The translations under genes were made by a program, and so were the position numbers. A DNA stretch of 6,324 nucleotides from positions 1-6,324 of the forward strand of contig CAMFLG010000195.1 of the NCBI GenBank assembly GCA_945957495.1. Direction: 5' to 3'. The stretch is from an uncultured Pseudorhodobacter sp. Its GTDB lineage: Bacteria; Pseudomonadota; Alphaproteobacteria; Rhodobacterales; Rhodobacteraceae. The notes beneath the pieces were generated by a model. The model was not told where the DNA came from. It saw only the letters and a program-made list of their open reading frames with translations, and made no database searches. This document shows, in pieces, positions 1 through 6,324 of the stretch (the first letter of the stretch is position 1; every line of letters starts with the position of its first letter).

Positions 1-2568
1 GGACGTGCCGTTGGCGTGGTGGAAGCAAAGCCGGACAGCTGGGGCGAACGCCTGACCACAGTTGAAGAGCAATCATCAGGCTATGCCAGCGCAAAGCTGA
101 AATGGGTGTCGAACGCCGAGCCGCTGCCGTTCCTTTACGAAAGCACTGCCGTCGTTACCCGCTTTACCGATGGTCGCGATCCCAGCCCCCGCTCGCGTGA
201 GGTGTTCACCTTTCATCGCCCCGATACCCTCAAGGCCTGGCGCAATGATCCGTTGTCCTTGCGCGCCGGGTTGCAGCAGCTGCCGGACCTGAACACCGAT
301 AACCTGCGCGACTGTCAAATCAAGGCGATCACCAAGCTGGAGGCCTCGCTCCAACTGGGCAAACCCCGCGCTCTGGTCCAGATGGCCACCGGCTCGGGAA
401 AGACATTCACTGCCATCACCCAGATCTACCGTCTTCTGAAACACGCTGGCGCGCGCCGCATCCTGTTTCTGGTCGATACCAAGAACCTTGGCGAACAGGC
501 CGAGGGCGAGTTCATGGCCTATCTGCCGAACGACGATAACCGCAAATTCACCGAACTGTATAACGTCCAGCGCCTCACCTCCCCGTCGATGGCAGGCGAT
601 ACTCAGGTCGTGATTTCCACCATCCAGCGCATGTATGCCACACTGAAGGGCGAGCCGCTGGATGAGGCTGCCGAAGACCAACACCCCGAAGATCAGCAAT
701 GGCGCCGCCGTGAACCCCTTCCGGTGGTCTATAACCCGAAACTGCCGCCCGAGACCTTTGATGTGGTGGTCATCGATGAATGCCACCGCTCTATCTACAA
801 CCTCTGGCGTCAGGTGATCGAATATTTCGACGCCTTTCTGATCGGCCTGACCGCCACGCCCGACGCCCGCACCTACGGGTTTTTCCAACAAAATGTCGTC
901 AGCGAATACACCCATGAAAACGCCATCGCCGACAAGGTCAACGTCGGCAACGAGGTCTTCCTGATCGAAACCGAAATCAGTCAGGCGGGCGGCAAACTGC
1001 AGGCCCAGCAACTGATTGAAAAACGCGAACGCCAGACCCGTGCGCGTCGTTGGGAAACGCAGGAAGACGAGGCCGCCTATGCTGCGACCCAGCTTGACCG
1101 TTCCATCGTGGCCCCCGACCAGATCCGCACCGTGATCCAGACCTTCCGAGACCAGTGGCCAGCCATCTTCCCCGGCCGCAAGGAACTGCCGAAAACCCTG
1201 ATCTTTGCCAAAACCGACAGCCACGCCGATGACATCATCCAGATGGTCCGCACTGAATTTGGCGAGCGCAACGATTTCTGCCGCAAGATCACCAACGGGG
1301 CCAAGAACCCGAAATCCACCCTTTCCGCCTTTCGCAACGAATATTACCCGCGCATCGCCGTCACCGTGGACATGATCGCCACCGGAACCGACGTCAAACC
1401 CCTGGAATGTCTGATCTTCATGCGCGACGTGAAGTCGAGAAACTATTTCGAACAGATGAAGGGGCGCGGCACCCGAGTGGTCGATGCCGACGCGCTGAAA
1501 AAGGTCAGCCCCTCGGCGCTGGCGAAAACCCATTATGTCATCATTGATGCTGTGGGCGTGACCAAATCGCTGAAGACCGCCAGCCAGCCTTTGGACAGCA
1601 AGCCGTCGATCTCGTTCAAAGACCTTGCTTACGGTCTGATGATGGGCGACCGGTCCGAGGAAACTGTCAGCTCGCTTGCCTCGCGCCTGTCGCGGCTGGA
1701 TACCAAACTGGACGCCACCGATCAGGCGCAGATCGCGGAATTGGCGGGCCGCCCCTTGGCGGGCATCATCCGTGATCTGTTCGACGCGATAGATGCCGAC
1801 AAGGTCGAGGCGGACGCCAAGGCCGCAGGCCACCCCGAGCCGGATGACGCCGCCATGAACACCGCGCGTGAGGCGCGGATCAAGCACGCCGCCAACCTGT
1901 TCACCGGCCCGCTGATCAACCTGATCGACACCATCCGCCGCGACCATGAACAGACCATCGACCATGATAGCAAAGACAAACTGCTGCGTGCCGAATGGGC
2001 GGGCGATGTCACCGAAAACGCCAAGCAGATCACCAGCGATTTCGCAGCCTACCTGAATGACAACCGCGATAAGGTTGCCGCCCTGACCATCTATTTCAAC
2101 ACCCCTGCACGGCGGTCGCAGGTGACTTTTGCCATGGTCAAGGACGTGCTGCACAGGCTGACCACCGACCAACCCCGCCTTGCCCCCCTGACCGTCTGGC
2201 GTGCCTATGCGCATCTGGACGGGTATAAGGGCGACACGCCCGCAGGCGATCTGACAGCCCTTGTCGCGCTGATCCGCCGCGTCACCGGGCTTGATCCCAC
2301 GCTGACCCGCCATTCCGACCGCGTGCGCCGCAACTTCCAGAACTGGATCCTGAAACGCCATTCGGGCGCGGGCGAGAAATTCACCAAGGATCAGATGGAC
2401 TGGCTGCACATGATCCGCGACCACCTGGCCACGTCTTTCATCATCGAGCGTGATGATCTGGACATGGCGCCCTTTGACGGCAAGGGCGGAATGGGGCAGA
2501 TGTATGCGCTGTTTGGCGAAGGCATGGAGGCCGTGATGACCGAGATGAATGAGGCGCTCTCGGCATGA
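1..2568 (+). CDS. hsdR: Type I restriction enzyme R subunit (EcoEI-type HsdR), 5' partial
   Basis: This is the nuclease and motor subunit of a type I restriction enzyme; it uses ATP to translocate DNA and then cuts it. Base 1 is in frame and reads GRAVGVVEAK without a start, so the gene begins left of the window. The GTG at 16 is internal. Numbering from the first visible codon: E8-x-K10 is the end of the PD-(D/E)xK nuclease site, whose Asp lies off-window. Next come Walker A ATGSGKT (129-135, nt 385-405), the DEAD-type Walker B variant DECH (259-262, nt 775-786), LTATP (283-287), helicase motif V TVDMIATGTDV (455-465) and motif VI QMKGRGTR (485-492). The last ~160 residues match the EcoEI R C-terminal domain, with the typical DWLHMIRDHLATS and LFGEGME segments. 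855 codons are visible, and perhaps 60-100 N-terminal residues are missing (inferred from relatives). No frameshift or missing motor motif is seen. The stop overlaps the hsdS start in an ATGA. Family assignment is very secure. Confidence 0.97.
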   Translation, partial: GRAVGVVEAKPDSWGERLTTVEEQSSGYASAKLKWVSNAEPLPFLYESTAVVTRFTDGRDPSPRSREVFTFHRPDTLKAWRNDPLSLRAGLQQLPDLNTDNLRDCQIKAITKLEASLQLGKPRALVQMATGSGKTFTAITQIYRLLKHAGARRILFLVDTKNLGEQAEGEFMAYLPNDDNRKFTELYNVQRLTSPSMAGDTQVVISTIQRMYATLKGEPLDEAAEDQHPEDQQWRRREPLPVVYNPKLPPETFDVVVIDECHRSIYNLWRQVIEYFDAFLIGLTATPDARTYGFFQQNVVSEYTHENAIADKVNVGNEVFLIETEISQAGGKLQAQQLIEKRERQTRARRWETQEDEAAYAATQLDRSIVAPDQIRTVIQTFRDQWPAIFPGRKELPKTLIFAKTDSHADDIIQMVRTEFGERNDFCRKITNGAKNPKSTLSAFRNEYYPRIAVTVDMIATGTDVKPLECLIFMRDVKSRNYFEQMKGRGTRVVDADALKKVSPSALAKTHYVIIDAVGVTKSLKTASQPLDSKPSISFKDLAYGLMMGDRSEETVSSLASRLSRLDTKLDATDQAQIAELAGRPLAGIIRDLFDAIDADKVEADAKAAGHPEPDDAAMNTAREARIKHAANLFTGPLINLIDTIRRDHEQTIDHDSKDKLLRAEWAGDVTENAKQITSDFAAYLNDNRDKVAALTIYFNTPARRSQVTFAMVKDVLHRLTTDQPRLAPLTVWRAYAHLDGYKGDTPAGDLTALVALIRRVTGLDPTLTRHSDRVRRNFQNWILKRHSGAGEKFTKDQMDWLHMIRDHLATSFIIERDDLDMAPFDGKGGMGQMYALFGEGMEAVMTEMNEALSA

Positions 2569-4139
2569 CGGATTTGCCGAAGGGGTGGACGGTTGCCACG
2601 ATGGGCGACTTGCTTTTGGCAATTCAAGCTGGGAAGAGCCTTAAATGTGAGGAACGACCACCAAAGGAAAACGAGCGCGGCGTTGTCAAAGTGAGCGCAG
2701 TGACTTGGGGCACATTTGACGCAGCTCAATCCAAGACATTGCCAAAAAGTTTCGAACCCATGTCGGATACCGCAATCAAGGCCGGCGACTTCCTGTTCTC
2801 ACGAGCAAACACGCTGGAATTGGTCGGCGCGGTCGTATTGGTCCGGAATGACCATCCCAATTTATTCTTGAGCGACAAAATTCTGAGGCTGGACCTCGAT
2901 CCAGCTCTGAAGCCATGGCTTCTGAAATACCTTCAAAGCTTAGAGGGCAAACGCAAATTGGCTGCTGTGTCCACTGGCAATCAAGCCTCCATGAGGAACA
3001 TCGGGCAAAATGAGCTGAAATCCGTATCTATCCCTCTCCCCCCCCTAAACGAACAACGCCGGATCGTTGAGAAGATCGAGGCGATGTTCGAGAGGATCGA
3101 CAAAGGCGCCGAAAACCTGCGCGGGGCCAAGGCCACGCTGGCGCTTTACCGCCAATCCCTGCTCAAATCCGCGTTCGAGGGCAAACTGACCGCCGACTGG
3201 CGCGCGCAGAACGCGGATAAGTTGGAAACCCCGAAAACCCTGCTGGCCCGCATCCAAAAAGAACGCGAAACCCGCTACAAGTCCGCCCTCGACGACTGGC
3301 AAACCGCCCTCGCCGAATGGCGCGCAGGCGGTGAGGTGGGTAGGAAGCCTGGGAAGCCGGGGCGGCCGCCGGAGATCATTGGGGAAGCCGTTTTCCCTTC
3401 TGGTAAGGTTGCGCAGGTTCCAACATCATGGCGCTGGTCACCCATGTCAGACGTCGGTCGCACAAGTGGAGGCCTGACGAAAAATCAAAAGCGTGAATCT
3501 TTGGCGCGAAAAGCTAAATATTTGCGGGTTGCAAACATCTATTCCAACGAGCTGAGGCTTGACCACATCTCGGAAATTGGCGTGACCGATGAAGAGTTCA
3601 GCAAATCACGCCTTGAAAAAGGTGACCTGCTTTTCGTCGAAGGAAATGGCTCACTTGATCAGATCGGACGGGTGGCGGTTTGGGACGGAAGTATCCCGGA
3701 CATCACCCACCAGAACCATTTAATCCGCTTTTCGCCAGATGGGCTGTTAGATTCACAGTTTGCGATGTTGTTTATGATCTCGCCGGTTGGCCGCGACTTG
3801 ATCAAGGCGCAAGCAAGTTCAACGTCCGGTTTGCATACCTTGAGTATTTCGAAGATCGCAAACCTCCCAGTCCCCATCTGCTCCCCCGCCGAACAAGCCG
3901 AAATCATCCGCATCCTCGACGCCCGCCTTACCGCCGCCGACAGGATGGAGGCCGAGATCGACGCCGCCCTGTCCCGCTCGGGCGCCCTGCGCCAATCCAT
4001 CCTGAAACGTGCATTCGCAGGCAGCCTCGTCCCCCAAGACCCCACCGACGAACCCGCCCCCACCCTTTTGGCCCGCATCAAGGCCGAACGGGCAAAGGCG
4101 GGCAAGACAAAACCCAGAAAGACCGCTCATGCAGGCTGA
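2565..4139 (+). CDS. hsdS: Type I restriction-modification specificity subunit HsdS, two TRDs
   Basis: This is the DNA-recognition subunit, which directs both methylation and restriction to a bipartite site. The 524-residue protein has the full duplicated layout. TRD1 is about residues 1-160 (opening LPKGWTVATMGDLL), followed by central conserved region 1 at 161-260 (NEQRRIVEKIEAMFERID, then YRQSLLKSAFEGKLT and LLARIQKER). A basic Pro/Gly linker (259-270, GRKPGKPGRPPE) leads to TRD2 at about 286-440 (opening VPTSWRWSPMSDVG). Conserved region 2 is at 441-524 (AEQAEIIRILDARL, RQSILKRAFAGSL, LLARIKAER). The long helices of the conserved regions are expected to set the spacing between half-sites and bind two HsdM. 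The start ATG at 2565 overlaps the hsdR stop (ATGA), with GAGG at 2551-2554 as a modest ribosome-binding site. Base composition is much lower in GC in the TRDs than in the conserved regions. The target sequence cannot be predicted from the sequence alone. Confidence 0.96.
   Translation: MTDLPKGWTVATMGDLLLAIQAGKSLKCEERPPKENERGVVKVSAVTWGTFDAAQSKTLPKSFEPMSDTAIKAGDFLFSRANTLELVGAVVLVRNDHPNLFLSDKILRLDLDPALKPWLLKYLQSLEGKRKLAAVSTGNQASMRNIGQNELKSVSIPLPPLNEQRRIVEKIEAMFERIDKGAENLRGAKATLALYRQSLLKSAFEGKLTADWRAQNADKLETPKTLLARIQKERETRYKSALDDWQTALAEWRAGGEVGRKPGKPGRPPEIIGEAVFPSGKVAQVPTSWRWSPMSDVGRTSGGLTKNQKRESLARKAKYLRVANIYSNELRLDHISEIGVTDEEFSKSRLEKGDLLFVEGNGSLDQIGRVAVWDGSIPDITHQNHLIRFSPDGLLDSQFAMLFMISPVGRDLIKAQASSTSGLHTLSISKIANLPVPICSPAEQAEIIRILDARLTAADRMEAEIDAALSRSGALRQSILKRAFAGSLVPQDPTDEPAPTLLARIKAERAKAGKTKPRKTAHAG
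3045..3266 (+). repeat. HsdS conserved region, copy 1 (diverged internal repeat)
   Basis: Residues 161-234 of HsdS, from LNEQ to LLARIQKER (74 codons). They align with residues 441-509, from PAEQ to LLARIKAER (69 codons). Shared landmarks are xxEQxxIxxxxxA, RQSxLKxAFxGxL and TLLARIxxER. At DNA level only short blocks remain identical, such as CGCCAATCC at 3150-3158 and TGGCCCGCATC within the LLARI codons. This is an ancient gene-internal duplication typical of HsdS, not a mobile repeat. Confidence 0.85.
3885..4091 (+). repeat. HsdS conserved region, copy 2 (diverged internal repeat)
   Basis: Second copy of the HsdS helical conserved region, residues 441-509, aligning with the copy at 3045-3266. 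It carries the matching CGCCAATCC block at 3990-3998 and the TGGCCCGCATC block in the LLARI codons near 4069. It is GC-rich (42 of 60 bases G or C at 3961-4020 by hand count), like the rest of the operon and unlike the TRDs. Identical stretches are short, so frequent recombination within the gene looks unlikely; exchange with other hsdS genes through these regions is more plausible. Confidence 0.85.
4116..4121 (+). promoter_or_regulatory. Weak ribosome-binding site for the DUF262 gene
   Basis: AGAAAG lies 7 nt upstream of the ATG at 4129, inside the 3' end of hsdS. It is a poor Shine-Dalgarno match, so initiation probably depends on ribosomes terminating at the hsdS stop (4137-4139). It supports 4129 over the in-frame ATG at 4009, which would add 40 Pro/Arg-rich residues read out of frame across the hsdS conserved region. 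Confidence 0.5.
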
Positions 4140-6060
4140 CGATCACCCCATCGAGGTTATCCTTGCCGAAGGCCGCCGGTTCATGGTGCCGCTCTATCAG
4201 CGGAAATACCAATGGCACGACTTTCAACTCCTCCCCTTTTGGCAGGACGTCGAGGCCAAGGCGATCGAGGTGCTGGAGGGCGAAAGCAAGTTTCAGCATT
4301 ACATGGGGGCGCTGATCCTTGCCCCCATCGGCGAGGCGGCCCAGATCGGCGTCACGCCGAAGGTGCAGATCGTTGACGGGCAACAGCGACTGACCACGTT
4401 TCAACTGTTCCTTGCGGCGTTGCGCGAAGTGGCAAAGACCCACGGGCACAGCGATGTTGCAGCCCATGTAGGCGGCTATCTGTTCAACAACCTGAAAACC
4501 AAAGACACAGACAAGCTGACCCGGTTTAAACTGACACCGACCCCATCAGACCAAAAGGTGTTCCATGACATCATGGACAAGGACTACCGGGCGATCCGGA
4601 CGCAGTATGCTGCCAATTACTGGGGGCGGAGCGTGCCAAAGAACACGCCGTTCCGGGCGCTGCGGGCCTATGATGAGTTCTATCAGCTGATTAACCGCTT
4701 TGCCCAGTTCGGGTCCGCCGAGATGATGGCGGACGATGATACGCCGGACGCCGTGGATACAATCGCGGATGAGACCGACACCACCGAGGCCATCGGTACC
4801 CGGCTGGAGGCGATGCTGACAGCCGTGCTGAACCGCATGAAGCTGGTGGTGATCACGCTGGGTGAAGGCGACGACGCGCAGGTGATCTTCGAGACGCTGA
4901 ATTCAAAGGGCGAGCCGTTGCTGGCGATGGATCTGGTGCGCAACAACATCTTTTACCGCGCTGAGAAGGAACAAGCCGAGGTCGAAGATCTTTATAAGAC
5001 CCTTTGGGATCCGTTTGACCACGCCTGGTGGCGCGAGGCGGCCCCCTTTGCACGCCCCACACGTCCTCGGATCGACCACTTCCTTGCCCACGTGTTGGCC
5101 GCGGAAACGGGCGACAAGATTTCCATGCGCGAGCTATACGCGGAATACCGTGCCTTCGCGGTGCCGAAAGGCCGCCCTCGCTTTCAGCAGGTCGAGGACG
5201 AATTGCGCGTGTTGGGAAAATATGCCCCGATGTATGAAACGCTTGAAGGGCGGATTGCAGAGGATGCCGACTTGCACTGGTTCGGGCGCAAGTTGTCCGC
5301 CTGGCAGGTCACCACGGCGTATCCCATTGCCATGCAGATCAGCGCCAGCAAAATTGCCAATGCCGAGAAGCGCACCCTTTATCGTCTGATCTATTCCTAT
5401 GTAGTGCGCCGTGCCTTGTCCGGCTTGACGGCGAAAAACCTGAACCGTGTGTTCCAAAGCTTGTCACAGGTGTTCGTGGAAAAAGGCGCCAGCGTTGGTG
5501 CTTTGCAGGAGTTCTTTGCAAAACGGCCAGGCGACAGCACAAGGTTTCCAGATGAAAAAGAATTTCGCGATGGGCTGCTAACCAAGGCAGCCTACACTCT
5601 GGCTCCGAACACCCGGATCAAAGATGTGCTCTGGGAGTTGGAGCTCGCCAGTCGGTCGAGGTTCGCCGAAGAGATACCAATGCCTGCCGGGCTGTGGACA
5701 GAACATGTCCTTCCTCAATCATGGACTGAGGCCTGGCCATTCGAGGAGGGGGCGTTCGTCGAACGGTTCTCCGGCAACCCGAAGGCGAAAGCCCGAGACA
5801 CGATCGTGCAAACCCTTGGCAACCTCACTCTGTTGACGGGCGGTTTGAACATCTCGGTCGGGAACAAGGGGTTCTTGGAGAAGCGCGCAAAGTTGGAAGA
5901 GCACACCGGGCTTTTCCTGAACAAGTGGTTCCTGAGGCTGGATCAGTGGAACGAGGCCGTGATTTCCGCACGCGGAGAGGCGCTGGCAAATATGGCGGTA
6001 AATATCTGGCCTGCCCTGCCTAAACAAGGCGACCAAACTGTAGAAGGCAAATCGGTATGA
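4129..6060 (+). CDS. GmrSD-family DUF262-DUF1524 nuclease (type IV-like restriction protein)
   Basis: 643 residues from ATG 4129. This start gives an 11-nt overlap with hsdS, and the DUF262 domain then begins at once. The N-terminal DUF262 (GmrS-like, ParB/Srx-fold nucleotide-binding) shows PLYQRKYQW at 21-29 and the hallmark DGQQRLTT at 83-90, with FETLNSKGEPL at 254-264 and DLVRN at 268-272. A mainly helical middle follows. The C-terminal DUF1524 (GmrD-like His-Me finger/HNH nuclease) shows EHVLPQ at 525-530, with H526 the likely general base, then LGNLTLL at 563-569, LN at 573-574 and NKGFLEKR at 579-586. Both active-site regions look intact, so the protein is a single-chain GmrS-GmrD fusion. 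Known relatives are GmrSD (cuts glucosylated hydroxymethylcytosine DNA), BrxU (modified DNA) and SspE (phosphorothioate-linked defence). They use NTPs, and many restrict modified phage DNA. The actual substrate here is unknown. Its place inside a type I operon suggests a complementary defence. An acidic stretch at 202-220 separates parts of the DUF262 region. The stop overlaps the hsdM start (ATGA). Confidence 0.92.
   Translation: MQADDHPIEVILAEGRRFMVPLYQRKYQWHDFQLLPFWQDVEAKAIEVLEGESKFQHYMGALILAPIGEAAQIGVTPKVQIVDGQQRLTTFQLFLAALREVAKTHGHSDVAAHVGGYLFNNLKTKDTDKLTRFKLTPTPSDQKVFHDIMDKDYRAIRTQYAANYWGRSVPKNTPFRALRAYDEFYQLINRFAQFGSAEMMADDDTPDAVDTIADETDTTEAIGTRLEAMLTAVLNRMKLVVITLGEGDDAQVIFETLNSKGEPLLAMDLVRNNIFYRAEKEQAEVEDLYKTLWDPFDHAWWREAAPFARPTRPRIDHFLAHVLAAETGDKISMRELYAEYRAFAVPKGRPRFQQVEDELRVLGKYAPMYETLEGRIAEDADLHWFGRKLSAWQVTTAYPIAMQISASKIANAEKRTLYRLIYSYVVRRALSGLTAKNLNRVFQSLSQVFVEKGASVGALQEFFAKRPGDSTRFPDEKEFRDGLLTKAAYTLAPNTRIKDVLWELELASRSRFAEEIPMPAGLWTEHVLPQSWTEAWPFEEGAFVERFSGNPKAKARDTIVQTLGNLTLLTGGLNISVGNKGFLEKRAKLEEHTGLFLNKWFLRLDQWNEAVISARGEALANMAVNIWPALPKQGDQTVEGKSV
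6042..6047 (+). promoter_or_regulatory. Ribosome-binding site for hsdM
   Basis: AGAAGG sits 9 nt upstream of the hsdM ATG at 6057, inside the last codons of the DUF262 gene. It is the best Shine-Dalgarno match of the three gene starts in the window. It is consistent with the methyltransferase being translated well despite lying last among the visible genes. Confidence 0.6.
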
Positions 6061-6274
6061 ACACCGCCCCCATCGTTTCCAAGGTCTGGAGTTTTTGCAC
6101 CACCCTGCGTGATGATGGCGTGGGGTATGGCGATTATCTGGAGCAGTTGACCTATCTGATCTTCTTGAAGATGGCCGATGAATATGCACGCCCGCCATAT
6201 AACCGTGACATCGGCATTCCGATGGGGTTCGACTGGAGCAGCCTGACCACCCGGCGCGGCGCAGACCTGGAGGC
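6057..6274 (+). CDS. hsdM: Type I restriction-modification methyltransferase subunit HsdM, N-terminal fragment
   Basis: HsdM is the S-adenosylmethionine-dependent adenine methyltransferase subunit. Two copies join HsdS to protect host sites, and the same complex recruits HsdR. Only the N-terminal helical HsdM_N domain is present: about 73 residues with VSKVWSFCTTLRDDG, GDYLEQLTYLIFLKMADE and the IPMGFDW segment. All are typical of M subunits that accompany EcoEI-type HsdR. The catalytic domain with its SAM-binding and NPPF/NPPY motifs lies beyond the window. The ATG overlaps the preceding stop in an ATGA. Genomic sequence ends at 6274 (6275 is ambiguous, being both the last base of an Ala codon and the first adapter base). 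The frame stays open to a TAG at 6309-6311, but residues after Ala73 (CLLYTSDAADD) are translated sequencing adapter. The truncation is an assembly edge, not a pseudogene. Confidence 0.94.
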
Positions 6275-6307
6275 CTGTCTCTTATACACATCTGACGCTG
6301 CCGACGA
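6275..6307 (-). other. Illumina Nextera Read 1 transposase adapter (artefact)
   Basis: These 33 bases are exactly the reverse complement of the Nextera Read 1 transposase adapter. They start with the 19-bp Tn5 mosaic end CTGTCTCTTATACACATCT (6275-6293) and continue with GACGCTGCCGACGA (6294-6307). This is library adapter left untrimmed at a contig end. It is not a Tn5 or IS50 insertion, because the mosaic end is an engineered hybrid and is followed by the adapter body, not by transposon DNA. Confidence 0.98.
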
Positions 6308-6324
6308 CTAGTCGAGGGTTGTTG
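6308..6324 (-). other. Apparent i5 index and degraded adapter tail (artefact)
   Basis: CTAGTCGA at 6308-6315 occupies the i5 index position. Its reverse complement TCGACTAG is, from memory, Nextera index S513. The last nine bases GGGTTGTTG should then be the P5-side sequence GTGTAGATC but match at only 5 of 9 positions, as expected from low-quality read ends. None of this should be treated as genomic. Confidence 0.78.

Noticed and set aside
16..18. GTG at 16 as the start of hsdR
   Set aside because: The frame is open to base 1 (GRAVG before VVEAK), and starting at 16 would remove most of the nuclease domain that HsdR proteins have upstream of the ExK motif. The gene is cut by the window.
76..2622. 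848-codon open frame on the minus strand spanning nearly all of hsdR
   Set aside because: Its codons are in register with the hsdR codons, so its stops would need TTA, CTA or TCA in hsdR, which GC-biased codon use avoids. The translation shows no recognisable domain, while the plus strand encodes an intact HsdR with every expected motif.
3361..3397. Palindrome GGCGGCCGCC (3361-3370) and a short inverted repeat GGGAA/TTCCC (3382-3397) as a site or terminator
   Set aside because: Both lie within hsdS coding sequence at the linker before TRD2, the stem is only 5 bp, and there is no following T tract. Chance in GC-rich coding DNA explains them.
4009..4128. Upstream in-frame ATG at 4009 for the DUF262 gene
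   Set aside because: It would overlap hsdS by 131 nt and add 40 Pro/Arg-rich residues that are an out-of-frame reading of the hsdS conserved region. The ATG at 4129 leads straight into the domain and gives a normal short overlap.
3680..4315. 211-codon plus-strand frame overlapping the hsdS end and DUF262 start
   Set aside because: Pro/Arg-rich shadow frame with no recognisable domain; both genes in the other frames are well supported.
5719..6291. 190-codon minus-strand frame beginning MCIRDR
   Set aside because: Its start lies in the Nextera adapter and the rest is antisense to the DUF1524 domain and hsdM.
6275..6293. Tn5 mosaic end as evidence of a transposon insertion
   Set aside because: The mosaic end is followed directly by the Illumina adapter body and an index-like octamer, so it comes from library preparation.

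Overview
The window is the inside of one plus-strand operon encoding a type I restriction-modification system. A modification-dependent-type nuclease gene is inserted between the specificity and methyltransferase genes. The order is hsdR (5' end cut by the window), hsdS (complete), a GmrSD-family gene with DUF262 and DUF1524 domains (complete), then hsdM (only its first ~73 codons). There is no intergenic DNA. The three junctions overlap by 4, 11 and 4 nt, so the genes are almost certainly co-transcribed and translationally coupled. No promoter, terminator, RNA gene, insertion sequence or CRISPR array is visible; the operon promoter would lie left of base 1.

The DNA is GC-rich. About 830 consecutive hsdR codons contain no TTA, CTA or TCA, a strong GC-biased codon signature. 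Together with the protein sequences this suggests a proteobacterium, perhaps an alphaproteobacterium of the Rhodobacterales type. That placement is inference with low confidence. Composition drops sharply inside the two target-recognition domains of hsdS, the usual mark of recognition modules exchanged between strains.

HsdR (EcoEI-type restriction and DNA-translocation subunit), HsdS (two target-recognition domains) and HsdM (m6A methyltransferase) should form a classical type I enzyme. It methylates its bipartite site in self DNA and cuts unmethylated invading DNA. The embedded DUF262-DUF1524 protein resembles GmrSD, SspE and BrxU, nucleotide-dependent nucleases that mostly act against modified phage DNA. 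The operon therefore probably carries two complementary defences: one against unmodified DNA and one against phages whose modified bases would evade the first.

The right end is not genomic. From base 6275 the sequence is the Illumina Nextera (Tn5 mosaic end) Read 1 adapter, then an apparent 8-base i5 index, then degraded adapter. The window ends at an untrimmed contig edge, so the hsdM truncation is a sequencing or assembly artefact, not a biological break. Any protein called across the junction carries a false tail.
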